64,000 nt of DNA, taken from positions 1,824,078 to 1,888,077 of the forward strand of contig NZ_LFIJ01000001.1 in NCBI RefSeq assembly GCF_001187555.1. The letters run 5' to 3'. Positions 26,871-36,688 of the stretch are shown in pieces; position 1 is the first letter of the stretch; each line of letters begins with the position of its first letter. The stretch comes from Gilvimarinus polysaccharolyticus. GTDB taxonomy: Bacteria; Pseudomonadota; Gammaproteobacteria; Pseudomonadales; Cellvibrionaceae. Made by a program: the position numbers and the translations under genes. The notes under the pieces were generated by a model, which was not told the origin of the DNA, did no database searches, and saw only the letters and a program-made list of their open reading frames with translations.

Positions 26871-28077
26871 AAAGAGTCTGATCCGGTTGAATATAACTGA
26901 AGGAATCCTCGTCACGAAGCTCTGGGTGCAGCATGTGCACCAGATCCTTTAACACTAGATCTGGCCGAATGACGGCACCCTCGTAATAGTCATACGCATC
27001 CGCTTGTGGTTTATTCATGCCATCGATAGCGAAGACACAACCATCGCGATAAGCGCGAAACTGCATCAGCGTCTTCTCATCACGAAACGGCTGAGAATGG
27101 CTATCACGTAAAATGGCGCACTCGGCTTCTGCGCCACGCACAATCAATTGCTCTGTACCGAGTTTTTGAAACTCATCGCGCCTTGGGTCATCGGACTCTT
27201 GCAACAGGTTGCGGCCATTGGCATCGCGCAGAAACGCAGCCTCGGAATTGCGCATAGTAGCCATCCACCGACCGCTGCCGCTGTACCACGCAGAAATCAC
27301 ACTTGTGGGCGCAAAGGCGGCCGCTTGAGCCTTGAGCGTCTCAACATTCTCGGTGACCATCTTCACATAAGCTTTAGCCTGTTCGTCCCGCCCGGTTAAC
27401 AACCCCAAAAGTCTGATGTATTCGACTTTGCCCATATAGTGCGGCTCGGAGTTCATAAACATAGGCAAGACCGGCACATCGAGCTGGCGAATTCGATCCA
27501 TCTGATGGCTATGACTTAAATCCCCCATAGCCATTAGCAGCAAATCCGGCTCTGCACTCAAAAGTGCGTCGAGGGTCGGCGGCATATGCCAGCCATAACC
27601 AATCTGCGCGAGCTCTCCATCAAGCACTCGCTGACGTATAGAATCGTTATAAGACTTAGGCCCCCCCACAGCCACCAACCGCTCATCCACACCAAGTGCG
27701 GTTAGCATTGATTCGAACGGTGCCAAATTGACCGCGAGCCGTTCCACCGGCACTCGAATCACCTGCGCACCAGCAAACGCCCCCTCAAGAGGCGGCACGG
27801 TACTATCTGCGGGAACCAATAGCAGTCGCGCTCGCTGCTCCGGTCCTGCAGCCTCGCCTCCCCAGGTTGCAATACTGGCTCGAAGGTCGACTACCCAAAA
27901 CTCACCCTGCCAAGCCGCACTAAACGTCTGTGCAAACTCAAGCTCTATGGGTACCCAGCCAGAAGGCTTGCCAAGCTCTGGCGCGGCCGCTTCACGAATA
28001 CTGGAATCAGTATTTTCTCCACAGCCGGCCAGTAATAAGCTAAGCATAAAAATGCCAGCACTTACGATCCTCACCAC
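26863..28077 (-). CDS. Periplasmic ligand-binding lipoprotein (FecB/BtuF type)
   Basis: 404 residues with a lipoprotein signal (lipobox LLAGC, Cys19). The two-lobe class III binding fold is indicated by 'ALGVDERLVAVGGPKSYNDS' and 'LLSAEPDLLLMAMGD' segments. The Asp-free +2 position (Gly) leaves its sorting undecided. It shares a transcript with the TonB receptor (7-base overlap) and permease. Ligand is unknown; histidines ('SHSHQMD') could contact metal. Confidence 0.84.
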   Translation of the reverse strand: MVRIVSAGIFMLSLLLAGCGENTDSSIREAAAPELGKPSGWVPIELEFAQTFSAAWQGEFWVVDLRASIATWGGEAAGPEQRARLLLVPADSTVPPLEGAFAGAQVIRVPVERLAVNLAPFESMLTALGVDERLVAVGGPKSYNDSIRQRVLDGELAQIGYGWHMPPTLDALLSAEPDLLLMAMGDLSHSHQMDRIRQLDVPVLPMFMNSEPHYMGKVEYIRLLGLLTGRDEQAKAYVKMVTENVETLKAQAAAFAPTSVISAWYSGSGRWMATMRNSEAAFLRDANGRNLLQESDDPRRDEFQKLGTEQLIVRGAEAECAILRDSHSQPFRDEKTLMQFRAYRDGCVFAIDGMNKPQADAYDYYEGAVIRPDLVLKDLVHMLHPELRDEDSFSYIQPDQTLYE

Positions 28078-30269
28078 TGAAACTCCACGCTCGCGCGCAG
28101 CTCGCGCTCAGCCCCAGGAACTGCGTAAGTGGGTACAGTTCGATCGCCAAAATAGAAGTAGTAATCTTCATCTAAGGCATTAAGCGCGGTCAGCTTAATT
28201 GTCGCACCCGGCCACCAAGACGGAAAAATACTTGCTCCCAAAGTTAAAAGATCGTAGCGACCACCGTCGACGCGGTTATCTTGAGTAATTTGATAATCAT
28301 CGTAAAACTCGTAAATCGCACGCACCTCTAACCACGATGCCAAACGATGATCATAGGAAAGATAGAAAGTGTTCTCAGCCACACCAACCGGAGTGGTACC
28401 GGACAAATCAATTTCAGTGCCGTAGCTGTTAATAATATACTCATCCCATTCTGGGTTGATATGACTGGCAGCAATACCCAACCGAGCGTCCGGCGTCAAC
28501 ATATAAGACAACGAAAACTCCACACCTTGGCTGTCGTACTGCTGGCCATAAGTAATTAAATTGGATGGTTGCGAATAGTCGTTCTCTGCAGCCGGATTGG
28601 GAATGCTTGAGCGCCGGTCTTGCTGAAAAGTTTGGAAAACCGCAAGCTCAAGCTGCATACGCTGCTCAAGCGCTGTCGCCTTCCAACCCAATTCATAACT
28701 GTCAATCGTCGTCGGCTTATTTTCTAGACGCGCGTAGTTAGCCGGATTCCACTCAAAGATTGGACCAAAGTTAGAGTTAAATCCCCGGCCGTAAGAAAAG
28801 TAAACATTCCCCACACTACTGTCCCACGACAATGCTACTCGCGGCGACAAGGCATCGGTATCACCACTTAAGTCACCGCTGGCGCTGGAACCCGCCACCG
28901 GCTCAAAGGATGCGTCGCGCTCAAAAGCGTCGTAACGCAACCCCAGCGTAAGAGTCAGCGATTGGCTAAGTGCAATTTCATCTTGAACAAATACACCCCA
29001 CGCAGAGTTTTCCACCTCGTTATCACTGAACGGCAAATCGACAACAAAACAGGGGTTATCGCGGTTGACTATTTCGCCGGTAGAATAATCGACTTCGATA
29101 AGAAAAAAGCTAAACCCACACGCCGCGGTAAATCCGTTTTGACCCGACCACATATCCAGCGCGGTGGAGCTGGCGTGATCCACACTAACACCTGCCACTA
29201 AGTCATGATGATCATTATGCCAATTCACACTGCCATCAAAAACCACAGCGTCTTGAGTTTTTTCACTGCGAAAACCATTAACCGCGTAGATATTTCTCTC
29301 GGGCGAAAAGCCAAAAGAGTCATAAAAGTTAAAGGAGTTTTCACGCTCACTACGTCGCAACTGCAAAGAACTTGTCAGCGATAGGTTTTCATTAAAAGAA
29401 TGATCAAGCTTTAGTGTGCCGACCCATAATTGCTGATCGTCCTGAGGCTCACCAAACCCGAGAAACGCGGTGCGCCCGCCGGCCACCGGCAGTACGTTGC
29501 CAACATTATCGAGCGGCAGACCATTAGGAGCCTGCTTTTCGGCATCAAAATAATTTAAGTAGGCGGTTAAATCTGTCTGCTCAGCAATAGGCATTTCCAG
29601 CTTGCCAAATAAATTGATTTTGCTATAACCACCCTGTTCTCGCCAGCCATCGTATTCGTCGATCGTTGCATCCAAAAGCACACCCGCACCATTGCTCAAC
29701 TGACGCGTCAGAGAGCCTTGACCACGAAAGTAACCATTGCTTCCGCCACTTAACGATAACCGAGTTTCATTTTCATCCACCGCTTTGGTCATGTAATTAG
29801 CTAAACCGTAAACAGCCCCACGACCATACAAAGTAGACCCAGGTCCTTTAACCACCTCGATTCTATCGATTACGCTATATGGAATCTGGTCTAATGGCGC
29901 CTCTTCGAATACACCCACGTAAGGAATACCGTCGATTAGCGCGAGATAACCATCAGTTCCCGGAGAACCGCGAAAAGAAACAAACGGATAGAGATCCCCC
30001 CCACCCTCACCACGCCGAAAAGACACCCCTGGGACACCACGAAACTCATCGGTTCCATAGGTAAAGCCATTTTCCTGCAGCGCTTCCATTTCTTGCACGC
30101 TAATAGACATCGGGGCATCTTGAATATTCTTTTCAGTGCGAGTTGCCGATACTATTATCGTTTCGATGGCACTCGAACTGCTCTCAGGCACATCAGCGAA
30201 ACAAATACTTGGCATAGCCAGTATCAAAACCAATTCCGCCAACCGGCGCGTTATCAAAACTTTCTTCAC
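28071..30269 (-). CDS. TonB-dependent receptor preceded by a Zur-like box
   Basis: 732 residues: signal peptide, TonB-box-like 'ETIIVSATRTEKNIQDAPMS', plug with 'IDRIEVVKGPGSTLYGRGAV', and a barrel ending 'ASVEFQW' with a terminal aromatic residue. It is the first gene of a four-gene importer; a Zur-like dyad lies 81 bases upstream (30350-30362). This points to zinc-dependent expression and uptake of zinc or a zinc carrier, though the receptor body alone would also fit siderophores. Confidence 0.87.
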   Translation of the reverse strand: MKKVLITRRLAELVLILAMPSICFADVPESSSSAIETIIVSATRTEKNIQDAPMSISVQEMEALQENGFTYGTDEFRGVPGVSFRRGEGGGDLYPFVSFRGSPGTDGYLALIDGIPYVGVFEEAPLDQIPYSVIDRIEVVKGPGSTLYGRGAVYGLANYMTKAVDENETRLSLSGGSNGYFRGQGSLTRQLSNGAGVLLDATIDEYDGWREQGGYSKINLFGKLEMPIAEQTDLTAYLNYFDAEKQAPNGLPLDNVGNVLPVAGGRTAFLGFGEPQDDQQLWVGTLKLDHSFNENLSLTSSLQLRRSERENSFNFYDSFGFSPERNIYAVNGFRSEKTQDAVVFDGSVNWHNDHHDLVAGVSVDHASSTALDMWSGQNGFTAACGFSFFLIEVDYSTGEIVNRDNPCFVVDLPFSDNEVENSAWGVFVQDEIALSQSLTLTLGLRYDAFERDASFEPVAGSSASGDLSGDTDALSPRVALSWDSSVGNVYFSYGRGFNSNFGPIFEWNPANYARLENKPTTIDSYELGWKATALEQRMQLELAVFQTFQQDRRSSIPNPAAENDYSQPSNLITYGQQYDSQGVEFSLSYMLTPDARLGIAASHINPEWDEYIINSYGTEIDLSGTTPVGVAENTFYLSYDHRLASWLEVRAIYEFYDDYQITQDNRVDGGRYDLLTLGASIFPSWWPGATIKLTALNALDEDYYFYFGDRTVPTYAVPGAERELRASVEFQW

Positions 30270-30349
30270 CTTATCTCCTTAGTCATTGAACGTATATGCA
30301 GCCCCACCGAAGAACTTCAGTTAGGATAAATCAACCCTACAATCATTAT

Positions 30350-30362
30350 GTTATAACATAAC
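30350..30362. promoter_or_regulatory. Zur-like box upstream of the TonB receptor
   Basis: GTTATAACATAAC, a 13-base dyad GTTAT-N3-ATAAC, within an AT-rich tract. The same 13-mer recurs at 37266-37278 and, reversed, at 30640-30652, each time before zinc-related genes. Confidence 0.75.
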
Positions 30363-30613
30363 AAAAACAATCTCCAACACAAAAGAGATTTAGCCGCCGG
30401 GATCATCACTCAATCGAGCCCTAGCCGCCAGGAACAAGCCGTTACCACCGACTGGCGATTAAAGATGAAACCCGTTAGACGCAAAAACCGTGCATAAGCT
30501 GAACGCGCAAAATGCGCCCGGAACCATTAACAAAGACATTCAGGACACTAGCAAACCCACAAAGCCAACCGTGGAGGAAAGCCCCACACTCGTAACCCCG
30601 AAGCTGATAACCA
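30363..30613. other. Intergenic spacer without recognisable gene
   Basis: Between the two Zur-like boxes. A short open frame can be read to the right but has no ribosome site or known family. No riboswitch core was recognised. Confidence 0.4.
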
Positions 30614-30654
30614 TTGACGAGCCTTCAATTACGCGATATGTTATGTTATAACAT
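30614..30654 (+). promoter_or_regulatory. Promoter of the zinc operon with overlapping Zur-like box
   Basis: TTGACG (30614-30619) and TATGTT (30637-30642) are 17 bases apart. The dyad ATGTTAT-GTT-ATAACAT (30638-30654) covers the -10, so a bound Zur dimer would block RNA polymerase. Prediction. Confidence 0.7.
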
Positions 30655-30680
30655 TACGAGCAATTTACGTAAGGACACCA

Positions 30681-31055
30681 ATGAAAGACGAAACCGCAGC
30701 TTTCTGCTCAGGCTTGTGCCTGATTCACTGTATTGCCACGCCAGTCTTACTGTCGCTGGGAAGCCTGGGACTGATAGGAAGCATTTTCACCTCCGAATGG
30801 TTCCATGCAGTGCTCTTTGCCCCCATTGCGATACTGGCACTGGTAAGCCTACCCAGCGGTTGGAAACGCCACCGCCGCTGGCCACCTAGCGTCGCGGCCT
30901 TTACTGGTCTTGCTCTGCTATTGGCTGCGATGTTCGCACCGCACGAGGCAGAGGCCATCCTATCAATCAGTGGCGGACTGTTACTGATTGGCGGCCACCT
31001 CGGCAATCGTTTCCATTGCCGCCAAATGTCACAGGGCGAGGATGTCGCATGTTAA
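30681..31055 (+). CDS. MerC-family membrane protein (first copy)
   Basis: 124 residues with three or four helices and the metal-binding pattern 'GLCLIHCIATP' (CxxHC), as in MerC. C-terminal Cys and His residues ('RFHCRQM', 'DVAC') may also bind metal. MerC was described as a mercury carrier, but here it is the first gene of a zinc-controlled operon, so a zinc carrier is more likely. Overlaps dksA by 7 bases. Confidence 0.78.
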   Translation: MKDETAAFCSGLCLIHCIATPVLLSLGSLGLIGSIFTSEWFHAVLFAPIAILALVSLPSGWKRHRRWPPSVAAFTGLALLLAAMFAPHEAEAILSISGGLLLIGGHLGNRFHCRQMSQGEDVAC

Positions 31056-31453
31056 CCAAACAACAGCTGTGTAAGGCGCCGGCCTCTGACTACATGAATG
31101 AAGCCCAGCGGGATTTTTTTAAAAACAGCTTGTTGAGCCTAAAACAACAGGCTCAGGCACATATCGAGACAATCAAACAACAACTGGCAAACCCGCCCGA
31201 GTGCAATGATGAAGCCGACCGCGCTCAGTACGAAGACGATATGTATCTCAACCTGCGGCTAGTCAATCGCGAACATCTCTTGGTGCGTAAGATCGACAGC
31301 GCCCTGCGTCGCCTACAAACCGGCGAGTACGGTTATTGTCAGGAAACAGGCGATCCAATTGGTATAGCGCGATTACTTATTCGGCCGACCGCAGAGTTTG
31401 GCACGGACTCTAAAGTAATTAATGAAGAGAAAGAGAAGTTCTATGCAAGCTAA
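31049..31453 (+). CDS. dksA2: Zinc-independent DksA paralogue (DksA2)
   Basis: 134 residues. DksA binds the RNA polymerase secondary channel with ppGpp. The coiled coil and '[20 protein letters not shown]' region match, but of the four zinc-finger cysteines only the first remains: the others read T (QET), G and S ('FGTDSK'). This is the pattern of the zinc-free backup DksA2 of Pseudomonas. Starts inside the MerC stop and overlaps the next gene by 11 bases. Confidence 0.87.
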   Translation: MLTKQQLCKAPASDYMNEAQRDFFKNSLLSLKQQAQAHIETIKQQLANPPECNDEADRAQYEDDMYLNLRLVNREHLLVRKIDSALRRLQTGEYGYCQETGDPIGIARLLIRPTAEFGTDSKVINEEKEKFYAS

Positions 31454-32651
31454 AACAATCAAACTGCCGGTCACCGTGTTATCTGGGTTTTTAGGCGCAG
31501 GTAAAACAACTGTACTGAACCATATTCTGCACAACCGCGACAATCGCCGAGTGGCGGTTATCGTAAACGACATGAGCGAAGTGAATATCGATGCCGATTC
31601 GGTGAAAAGCGATATCACCCTTAACCGTAGCGAAGAAAAACTGGTAGAGATGAGCAATGGCTGCATTTGCTGCACTCTGCGTGAAGATCTACTGCTGGAA
31701 GTGCGGGCCTTAGCCGAATCGGGAAAATTCGATTATTTATTAATAGAGTCAACCGGAATCTCCGAGCCTTTACCGGTAGCCGAAACGTTTACCTTTGCCG
31801 ATGAAGATGGCGTCAGCTTATCCGACATCTCTCAACTGGACACCATGGTTACCGTAGTAGACGCCGTCAACTTCAGTGCCGAATACGAATATGCCAAAGA
31901 CTTAAAACAGTCGGATGAAAGCTTAGGGGAAGACGACGAACGCAGTGTGACCGATTTATTGGTCGAGCAAGTCGAGTTTGCCGATGTGATACTCATCAGC
32001 AAAACCGACTTGGTCGATGAACAAGCGTTGCAGCAACTGCAAGGCTTGTTACGCGGACTTAATCACGATGCCGAGATTGTGCCCATTGCTAACGGAAAAG
32101 TACCAATCGATAAAGTCCTTGGAACTGGTCGGTTTGATTTTGCACGCGCGCAGCAATCGCCCCTATGGTTAAAAGAAATGCGTGGTGAGCACACACCGGA
32201 AACGGAAGAGTATGGCATTGGCAGTTTTGTTTACCGTGCGCGCCGGCCTTTTCATCCAAACAAGTTTTTCGATTTTATTCAAAACCCCGCCCCCACCGGT
32301 CGCCTAATTCGCTCCAAAGGTTATTTCTGGCTCGCCTCACGACCTGAACTTGCAGGACAATGGAGCCAAGCTGGCGGCATCGCCCGTTACGGAGCGGCGG
32401 GCATGTTCTGGCACGCCATACCAAAACAATACTGGCCAGAAGATGAAGACACCCTTAATTTTATTAAAGAAAAGTGGCAGGAGCCCTTTGGCGATATGCG
32501 CCAAGAATTGGTATTTATCGGTCAGGGGCTGAATGAAGCCAGCATTATTGAGCAGTTGGACGCATGTTTATTAAGTGATGACGAATTAATTGCCGGCAAA
32601 GAGTGCTGGAAAAAACTGCCCGATCCGTTCCCCTCATGGAGTGATGCCTAA
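31443..32651 (+). CDS. COG0523 GTPase, zinc metallochaperone candidate (ZigA/YciC-like)
   Basis: 402 residues. Walker A 'GFLGAGKTT' near the N-terminus and the metal-binding '[12 protein letters not shown]' (CxCC) define COG0523; 'SKTDLVD' is the nucleotide-specificity motif. A C-terminal CobW_C domain follows. Proteins of this kind in Zur regulons are thought to hand zinc to essential enzymes. ATG at 31443 gives '[18 protein letters not shown]'. Confidence 0.9.
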   Translation: MQAKTIKLPVTVLSGFLGAGKTTVLNHILHNRDNRRVAVIVNDMSEVNIDADSVKSDITLNRSEEKLVEMSNGCICCTLREDLLLEVRALAESGKFDYLLIESTGISEPLPVAETFTFADEDGVSLSDISQLDTMVTVVDAVNFSAEYEYAKDLKQSDESLGEDDERSVTDLLVEQVEFADVILISKTDLVDEQALQQLQGLLRGLNHDAEIVPIANGKVPIDKVLGTGRFDFARAQQSPLWLKEMRGEHTPETEEYGIGSFVYRARRPFHPNKFFDFIQNPAPTGRLIRSKGYFWLASRPELAGQWSQAGGIARYGAAGMFWHAIPKQYWPEDEDTLNFIKEKWQEPFGDMRQELVFIGQGLNEASIIEQLDACLLSDDELIAGKECWKKLPDPFPSWSDA

Positions 32652-33313
32652 TGCAAAATACCGCCATGGTTTCAGCCACACACTTTAGTGTTAGCCAGAG
32701 CACTGATCCGGCTGTTTTTACCAATATTTACGATGCCGACATTAACCTTTGCGTATGGCAACGTGAGCTTAGCAAAGAAGTCACGCAATACAGTGACTTC
32801 TTACTCAATCAACACCCCTACGCGACAGAACTACGTTTATCCGGTAACGCTAAAGAACTGGAATTAGAGCTCGGTAATAATTTGCCCGCACACAACCAAC
32901 AACAAAGTTTTATTAGCAATGTCGGCTTATTGGCCGAGATGCTAACTTGCCTGCTCGGGGCAAAGGCTGTGGGGCTTCGCCTATGTGTTGCTAGCAAAGC
33001 CACCTGCCCGCGCTTTCACGTAGACAAACTCGGATGCCGCTTAATTACCACGTATCGAGGTAAAGCTACCGAGTGGTTAGACAACGCCAATCTCGACCGA
33101 ACCAAATTAGGCCGCGGAGCCAAGGGGCAGGACGACAGCAAAACAGGCCTTTACCCTAATTCGAAAATCATTCAGCAGTTGAACTTTGGTGATGTAGCTT
33201 TATTTAAAGGCGAGCTTTGGCCGGACAATGAAGGCAGAGGCATTATTCATCGTTCGCCCTCCCTGAACGAGAGCGAGCGTCGACTATTTATCACCATGGA
33301 TGCGATCACGTGA
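32651..33313 (+). CDS. DUF1826 protein
   Basis: 220 residues, recognised as DUF1826 from its 'ATCPRFHVDKLGCRLITTYRG' area and Zur-operon position. The start ATG shares an A with the COG0523 stop. 'CPRFHVD' has Cys and His that could bind metal. Function is unknown; this family often accompanies COG0523 genes. Confidence 0.8.
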   Translation: MQNTAMVSATHFSVSQSTDPAVFTNIYDADINLCVWQRELSKEVTQYSDFLLNQHPYATELRLSGNAKELELELGNNLPAHNQQQSFISNVGLLAEMLTCLLGAKAVGLRLCVASKATCPRFHVDKLGCRLITTYRGKATEWLDNANLDRTKLGRGAKGQDDSKTGLYPNSKIIQQLNFGDVALFKGELWPDNEGRGIIHRSPSLNESERRLFITMDAIT

Positions 33314-33915
33314 AACTTTTTAAAAGCTTAAAAAACGCACTTTGTCAGCAACGCATGTTCGCCGCAGCAACAGCACTAGCGTTATCAGTACTTGCAGCGC
33401 CAGCTACTGCGGCAGGCATGCAAGCTCATGCTCACGGTGTAGCTCAACTCACTATCGCCATGCAAGGCGATATCATGGAAGTGGCATTGGTATCGCCGGC
33501 GGCCAATATTGTTGGCTTTGAACACAAAGCCAACAATGCACACGAAAACGCTGTCGTTGCTAAAGTGCAATCACAATTAGAGCAGCCGAGCCTGACATTC
33601 ATCGGTGGCGATTGTGATCTGCATAAAACAATCGTTGATATCGATGAAGTTTCACCGCCTCATTCTGATCACAGTCACGAACATCATGAGCGCGCGCAGA
33701 AACACGCTCAAGAGCACGCAGAGTTAGATAACCACAGTGAGATCAGCGCTCAATATCATTATCGATGCACAGCTAACGAGCGTCCATCCAAGCTAATCGT
33801 TGGCTTATTTAACACATTTGAAGGCATTGAGAGAATCGACGCTATGTGGATTCAACCCGCGGCGCAAGGTAGCGCAACGCTCACCCCAAAAAATACAACA
33901 ATCGAGTTTAAATAA
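33310..33915 (+). CDS. His-rich periplasmic zinc-binding protein (DUF2796, ZrgA-like)
   Basis: 201 residues with a signal peptide ('ALSVLAAPATAAG'). The mature protein begins 'MQAHAHGVAQLTIAMQGDI' and has a His-rich stretch 'HSDHSHEHHERAQKHAQEHAE' in its middle, plus two Cys. The GTG start at 33310 overlaps the DUF1826 stop by 4 bases. By family it should capture zinc in the periplasm for a dedicated importer; the ABC pair 37304-39186 is the candidate partner. Confidence 0.82.
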   Translation: MKLFKSLKNALCQQRMFAAATALALSVLAAPATAAGMQAHAHGVAQLTIAMQGDIMEVALVSPAANIVGFEHKANNAHENAVVAKVQSQLEQPSLTFIGGDCDLHKTIVDIDEVSPPHSDHSHEHHERAQKHAQEHAELDNHSEISAQYHYRCTANERPSKLIVGLFNTFEGIERIDAMWIQPAAQGSATLTPKNTTIEFK

Positions 33916-33920
33916 TAACA

Positions 33921-34388
33921 ATGAACGCTGTTGACAAGATTATCGATAAAGCAGAGCAAATCTGCCTAAACCGAGGCACTCGGTTAACCGCCAAACGCAA
34001 ACAGGTACTGGCGGGGTTGATCGAGTCTAACAAAGCATTATCGGCCTATGAGCTTATCGACTTTTGCGAGAGCCATTATGGCGACACATTCTCGGCCATG
34101 TCGGTATACCGAATATTAGAATTTTTAGAAGAGGAAGGATTAGCGCATAGATTGAATATCGCAAATAAATACGTGGCCTGTGCTCATATTAACTGTGGCC
34201 ATACGCACGAAACACCGCAATTTTTAATCTGCCGAGAGTGCAGTAAGGTTCGAGAAATAAGAATTACGCCAGATGCGATCTCGAACCTTAAAGACAACGC
34301 TTCAGACGCTGGCTTTATGTTAGTGACCCCTCAGTTTGAGATGAGTTGTATCTGTAAAGATTGCGCCCCCCAACAGCCTAACTTATAA
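33921..34388 (+). CDS. zur: Fur-family transcriptional repressor, probably Zur
   Basis: 155 residues. Winged helix N-terminal DNA-binding domain ('NRGTRLTAKRKQVLAGLIES', 'FSAMSVYRILEFLEEEGLAHR') and C-terminal dimerisation domain. Structural zinc Cys are 'CRECSK' and 'CICKDC'; 'HINCGHTHE' is the regulatory metal site. Its place inside a zinc operon with Zur-like boxes makes Zur much more likely than Fur. It probably autoregulates. Confidence 0.87.
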   Translation: MNAVDKIIDKAEQICLNRGTRLTAKRKQVLAGLIESNKALSAYELIDFCESHYGDTFSAMSVYRILEFLEEEGLAHRLNIANKYVACAHINCGHTHETPQFLICRECSKVREIRITPDAISNLKDNASDAGFMLVTPQFEMSCICKDCAPQQPNL

Positions 34389-34430
34389 CCCTTCGATCAT
34401 TGCGAAAATTACGATCAAATAGGATTTTTC

Positions 34431-34859
34431 ATGAAAACCGCACAAATAGTGACTGACAAATTAGCAATAAGTTTATCAATGGCTTGCGCCATTCACTGCC
34501 TCGCCTTACCGCTCATATTGGCATTACTTCCCAGTCTGGCCGCCCTACAGCTTAACCACGAAACCTTTCATATTTGGATGCTGGCAGCAGTCATTCCCAC
34601 CAGCATCTACGCTTTAACCTTAGGCTGCAAGCAGCACCGACGAACTCGAGTGCTGGTATTAGGCGCTATTGGATTAACCAGTTTAGTTCTAGCAATAGCG
34701 TTGGGAGAGGCACGTATCGGCGAGTTTGGTGAGAAAGCATTAACTCTACTGGGAGCAACTTTTGTAGCTACTGGGCACTTAATTAATTACCGTTTGTGCC
34801 GCGCGGTAAAAGTAAATGAATGCGCTTGCCCTGGCGATCGAGCTCGGACGTCATCATGA
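34431..34859 (+). CDS. MerC-family membrane protein (second copy)
   Basis: 142 residues, about four helices. The conserved 'ACAIHCLALP' (CxxHC) matches the first MerC-like protein. A C-terminal Cys-containing tail ('VNECACPGD') is extra. Lies between zur and hisI; overlaps hisI by 4 bases. Proposed zinc permease; not shown experimentally to my knowledge. Confidence 0.76.
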   Translation: MKTAQIVTDKLAISLSMACAIHCLALPLILALLPSLAALQLNHETFHIWMLAAVIPTSIYALTLGCKQHRRTRVLVLGAIGLTSLVLAIALGEARIGEFGEKALTLLGATFVATGHLINYRLCRAVKVNECACPGDRARTSS

Positions 34860-35293
34860 AGCGAGAGTTTTTTATTGGCCTTGAAGGGCACAGCCAAAAT
34901 ACACCATTGCCGTTACCCGAGCTGATTTCACAACTGGCGTTCAACCGAGATGGGTTAATTCCCGTGATTACCCAAGATGTCCACTCAGGCACCATTTTAA
35001 TGTTCGCTTGGATGAATAAAGATGCGTTAGAGCAAACGCTAGCAACCCGTTGTGTTACTTACTGGTCTCGCAGCCGCCAACAGCTATGGATCAAAGGCGA
35101 AACCAGCGGCCATACACAACGTTTAATTTCAATGTCATTTGACTGTGACGGTGACGCCGTATTGTGCAAAATCGAACAGGAAGGTGCCGCTTGTCACACA
35201 GGACGAGCATCGTGCTTTTACCTGGAGGTGGAGCAACAGACACAGAAAGTCTGGGTAACCGGGGGCGCAGGCCGCTCATGTGAAAAACATTAG
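34856..35293 (+). CDS. hisI: Phosphoribosyl-AMP cyclohydrolase paralogue (HisI)
   Basis: 145 residues, single-domain HisI. The Mg site 'DCDGD' and the zinc-ligand region 'ACHTGRASCF' are both present, so it still looks metal dependent. It opens the purine ring of phosphoribosyl-AMP in histidine synthesis. No other his gene is near. Such extra HisI copies are known from Zur-linked clusters, perhaps with better zinc scavenging. ATG at 34856 overlaps the MerC stop (ATGA). Confidence 0.87.
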   Translation: MKREFFIGLEGHSQNTPLPLPELISQLAFNRDGLIPVITQDVHSGTILMFAWMNKDALEQTLATRCVTYWSRSRQQLWIKGETSGHTQRLISMSFDCDGDAVLCKIEQEGAACHTGRASCFYLEVEQQTQKVWVTGGAGRSCEKH

Positions 35294-35366
35294 CCGGTGA
35301 CGACTGAGCTTAGCGTCAGCCGTACCACTTCTTTAAATTTTAAACAAAACCAAGAGTTCATTCATA

Positions 35367-36293
35367 ATGAATATCGCAACAGCATTGCCAGATATCGCCA
35401 AATCCCGTACCAAAGCAGCCAGCGGCTGCTTGCAATGGGTGGGTATGGAGGGTATAGCTGTACCACTTACTCTGGATAGCGGCACAAGCCAACAACAAAC
35501 CATTGCGGCCAAGGCTAATGTGTATGTTAGCCTGGATGACCCAGCCGAGAAAGGCATTCACATGTCTCGTTTGTATGCGCTTCTCAATCAACTGTCGAGT
35601 AAATCTTGTGATAAAGCTGGTCTCGATTCTCTATTGCAGAATATGGTCACATCACAAACAGGAATTAGCCAAAACGCAAAATTCGATGTGTGCTTTGATT
35701 ATTTGATGACTAAGGATTCGCTTTTAAGTAACGAAACCGGCTTTCAGTCTTACCAGATCGAGATCGGCGGACAAATCGTTAACGGTAAATATGACTATCG
35801 CCTTAAAGTCACTGTGCCTTACTCCAGCACCTGCCCTTGTTCCGCCGCACTGGCTCGGCAGCTACTGGCCGACGCCATCGATACACAATTTGATACCGTC
35901 AATATCAGCAAACAGACATTACTCGACTGGGCTAAGAAAACCAGTATCGCCACTCCCCACAGCCAACGCTCTTACGTTTATCTTGATTTATCACTCGGCG
36001 ATAATGCATGGCCATCTTTAACATCGTTACTTTTACAGTTTGAAGATGCCTTGGGGACACCAGTACAAACTATGGTAAAACGCCGCGATGAACAAGAATT
36101 TGCCCGTTTAAACGCCGAGAACTTAATGTTCTGCGAAGATGCCGCACGCAAAATCAAAACGTTGTTAGAACATTCCAACTGGATAGAAGACTATTGGTTT
36201 AAAGTGGAACATCAAGAAAGCCTGCATGCCCATAACGCCGTGGTTATAGATTCCAAATTTCACAATATTAATGAGGTCACCGCTACACTATGA
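35367..36293 (+). CDS. folE2: GTP cyclohydrolase FolE2 (type IB)
   Basis: 308 residues. Converts GTP to dihydroneopterin triphosphate, the first step of folate synthesis, without strict zinc need. The type IB marker '[12 protein letters not shown]' with its catalytic Cys is present, followed by '[12 protein letters not shown]'. Its presence in a Zur-like operon is the classic zinc-sparing pattern (replaces zinc-dependent FolE). Followed by a SEC-C gene with a 4-base overlap. Confidence 0.92.
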   Translation: MNIATALPDIAKSRTKAASGCLQWVGMEGIAVPLTLDSGTSQQQTIAAKANVYVSLDDPAEKGIHMSRLYALLNQLSSKSCDKAGLDSLLQNMVTSQTGISQNAKFDVCFDYLMTKDSLLSNETGFQSYQIEIGGQIVNGKYDYRLKVTVPYSSTCPCSAALARQLLADAIDTQFDTVNISKQTLLDWAKKTSIATPHSQRSYVYLDLSLGDNAWPSLTSLLLQFEDALGTPVQTMVKRRDEQEFARLNAENLMFCEDAARKIKTLLEHSNWIEDYWFKVEHQESLHAHNAVVIDSKFHNINEVTATL

Positions 36294-36457
36294 ACACACC
36301 ACAAAACACCAGCGATGAAATGACAGACTCGTGCTGCGCCAGCTCAAGTTGTTGCGCACCTACAGAGCCGGCAATGCGTAAAACCCCAAAAGTGGGGCGC
36401 AATGATCCCTGCCCTTGCGGTAACGGCAAGAAATTTAAAAAGTGTTGTGGTCTGTAG
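36290..36457 (+). CDS. Small SEC-C motif protein
   Basis: 55 residues, ATG overlapping the folE2 stop (ATGA). It has two clusters of cysteines, '[11 protein letters not shown]' at about residues 14-24, then the SEC-C metal-binding motif '[18 protein letters not shown]' at the C-terminus. SEC-C motifs bind zinc; here the protein may act as zinc store or chaperone. Last gene of the operon. Confidence 0.78.
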   Translation: MNTPQNTSDEMTDSCCASSSCCAPTEPAMRKTPKVGRNDPCPCGNGKKFKKCCGL

Positions 36458-36688
36458 GTTAACGCTAAAAAATTACTACGGTTATGAGTAAAGCGAGTAT
36501 GGTCGCTTGTTTAACGCTTCGACTTGGCGAATTAAATATCGATCAGCTGTGATTCTACGATAAAAGCTTACACTGAAATTTTCTAATGGCCATTGGGCGG
36601 GTAAAATAATCCAAACCTCGCCCCTCTGGCACAAAGCTTTATTTATGAATAATATCTACGCCGCTCCCGCAAGCATCCAGCAGCAAGC

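Noticed and set aside
30363-30613. Cobalamin riboswitch upstream of the TonB/FecBCD genes
   Set aside because: No conserved cobalamin core was found on the minus strand; the Zur-like box is the better signal.
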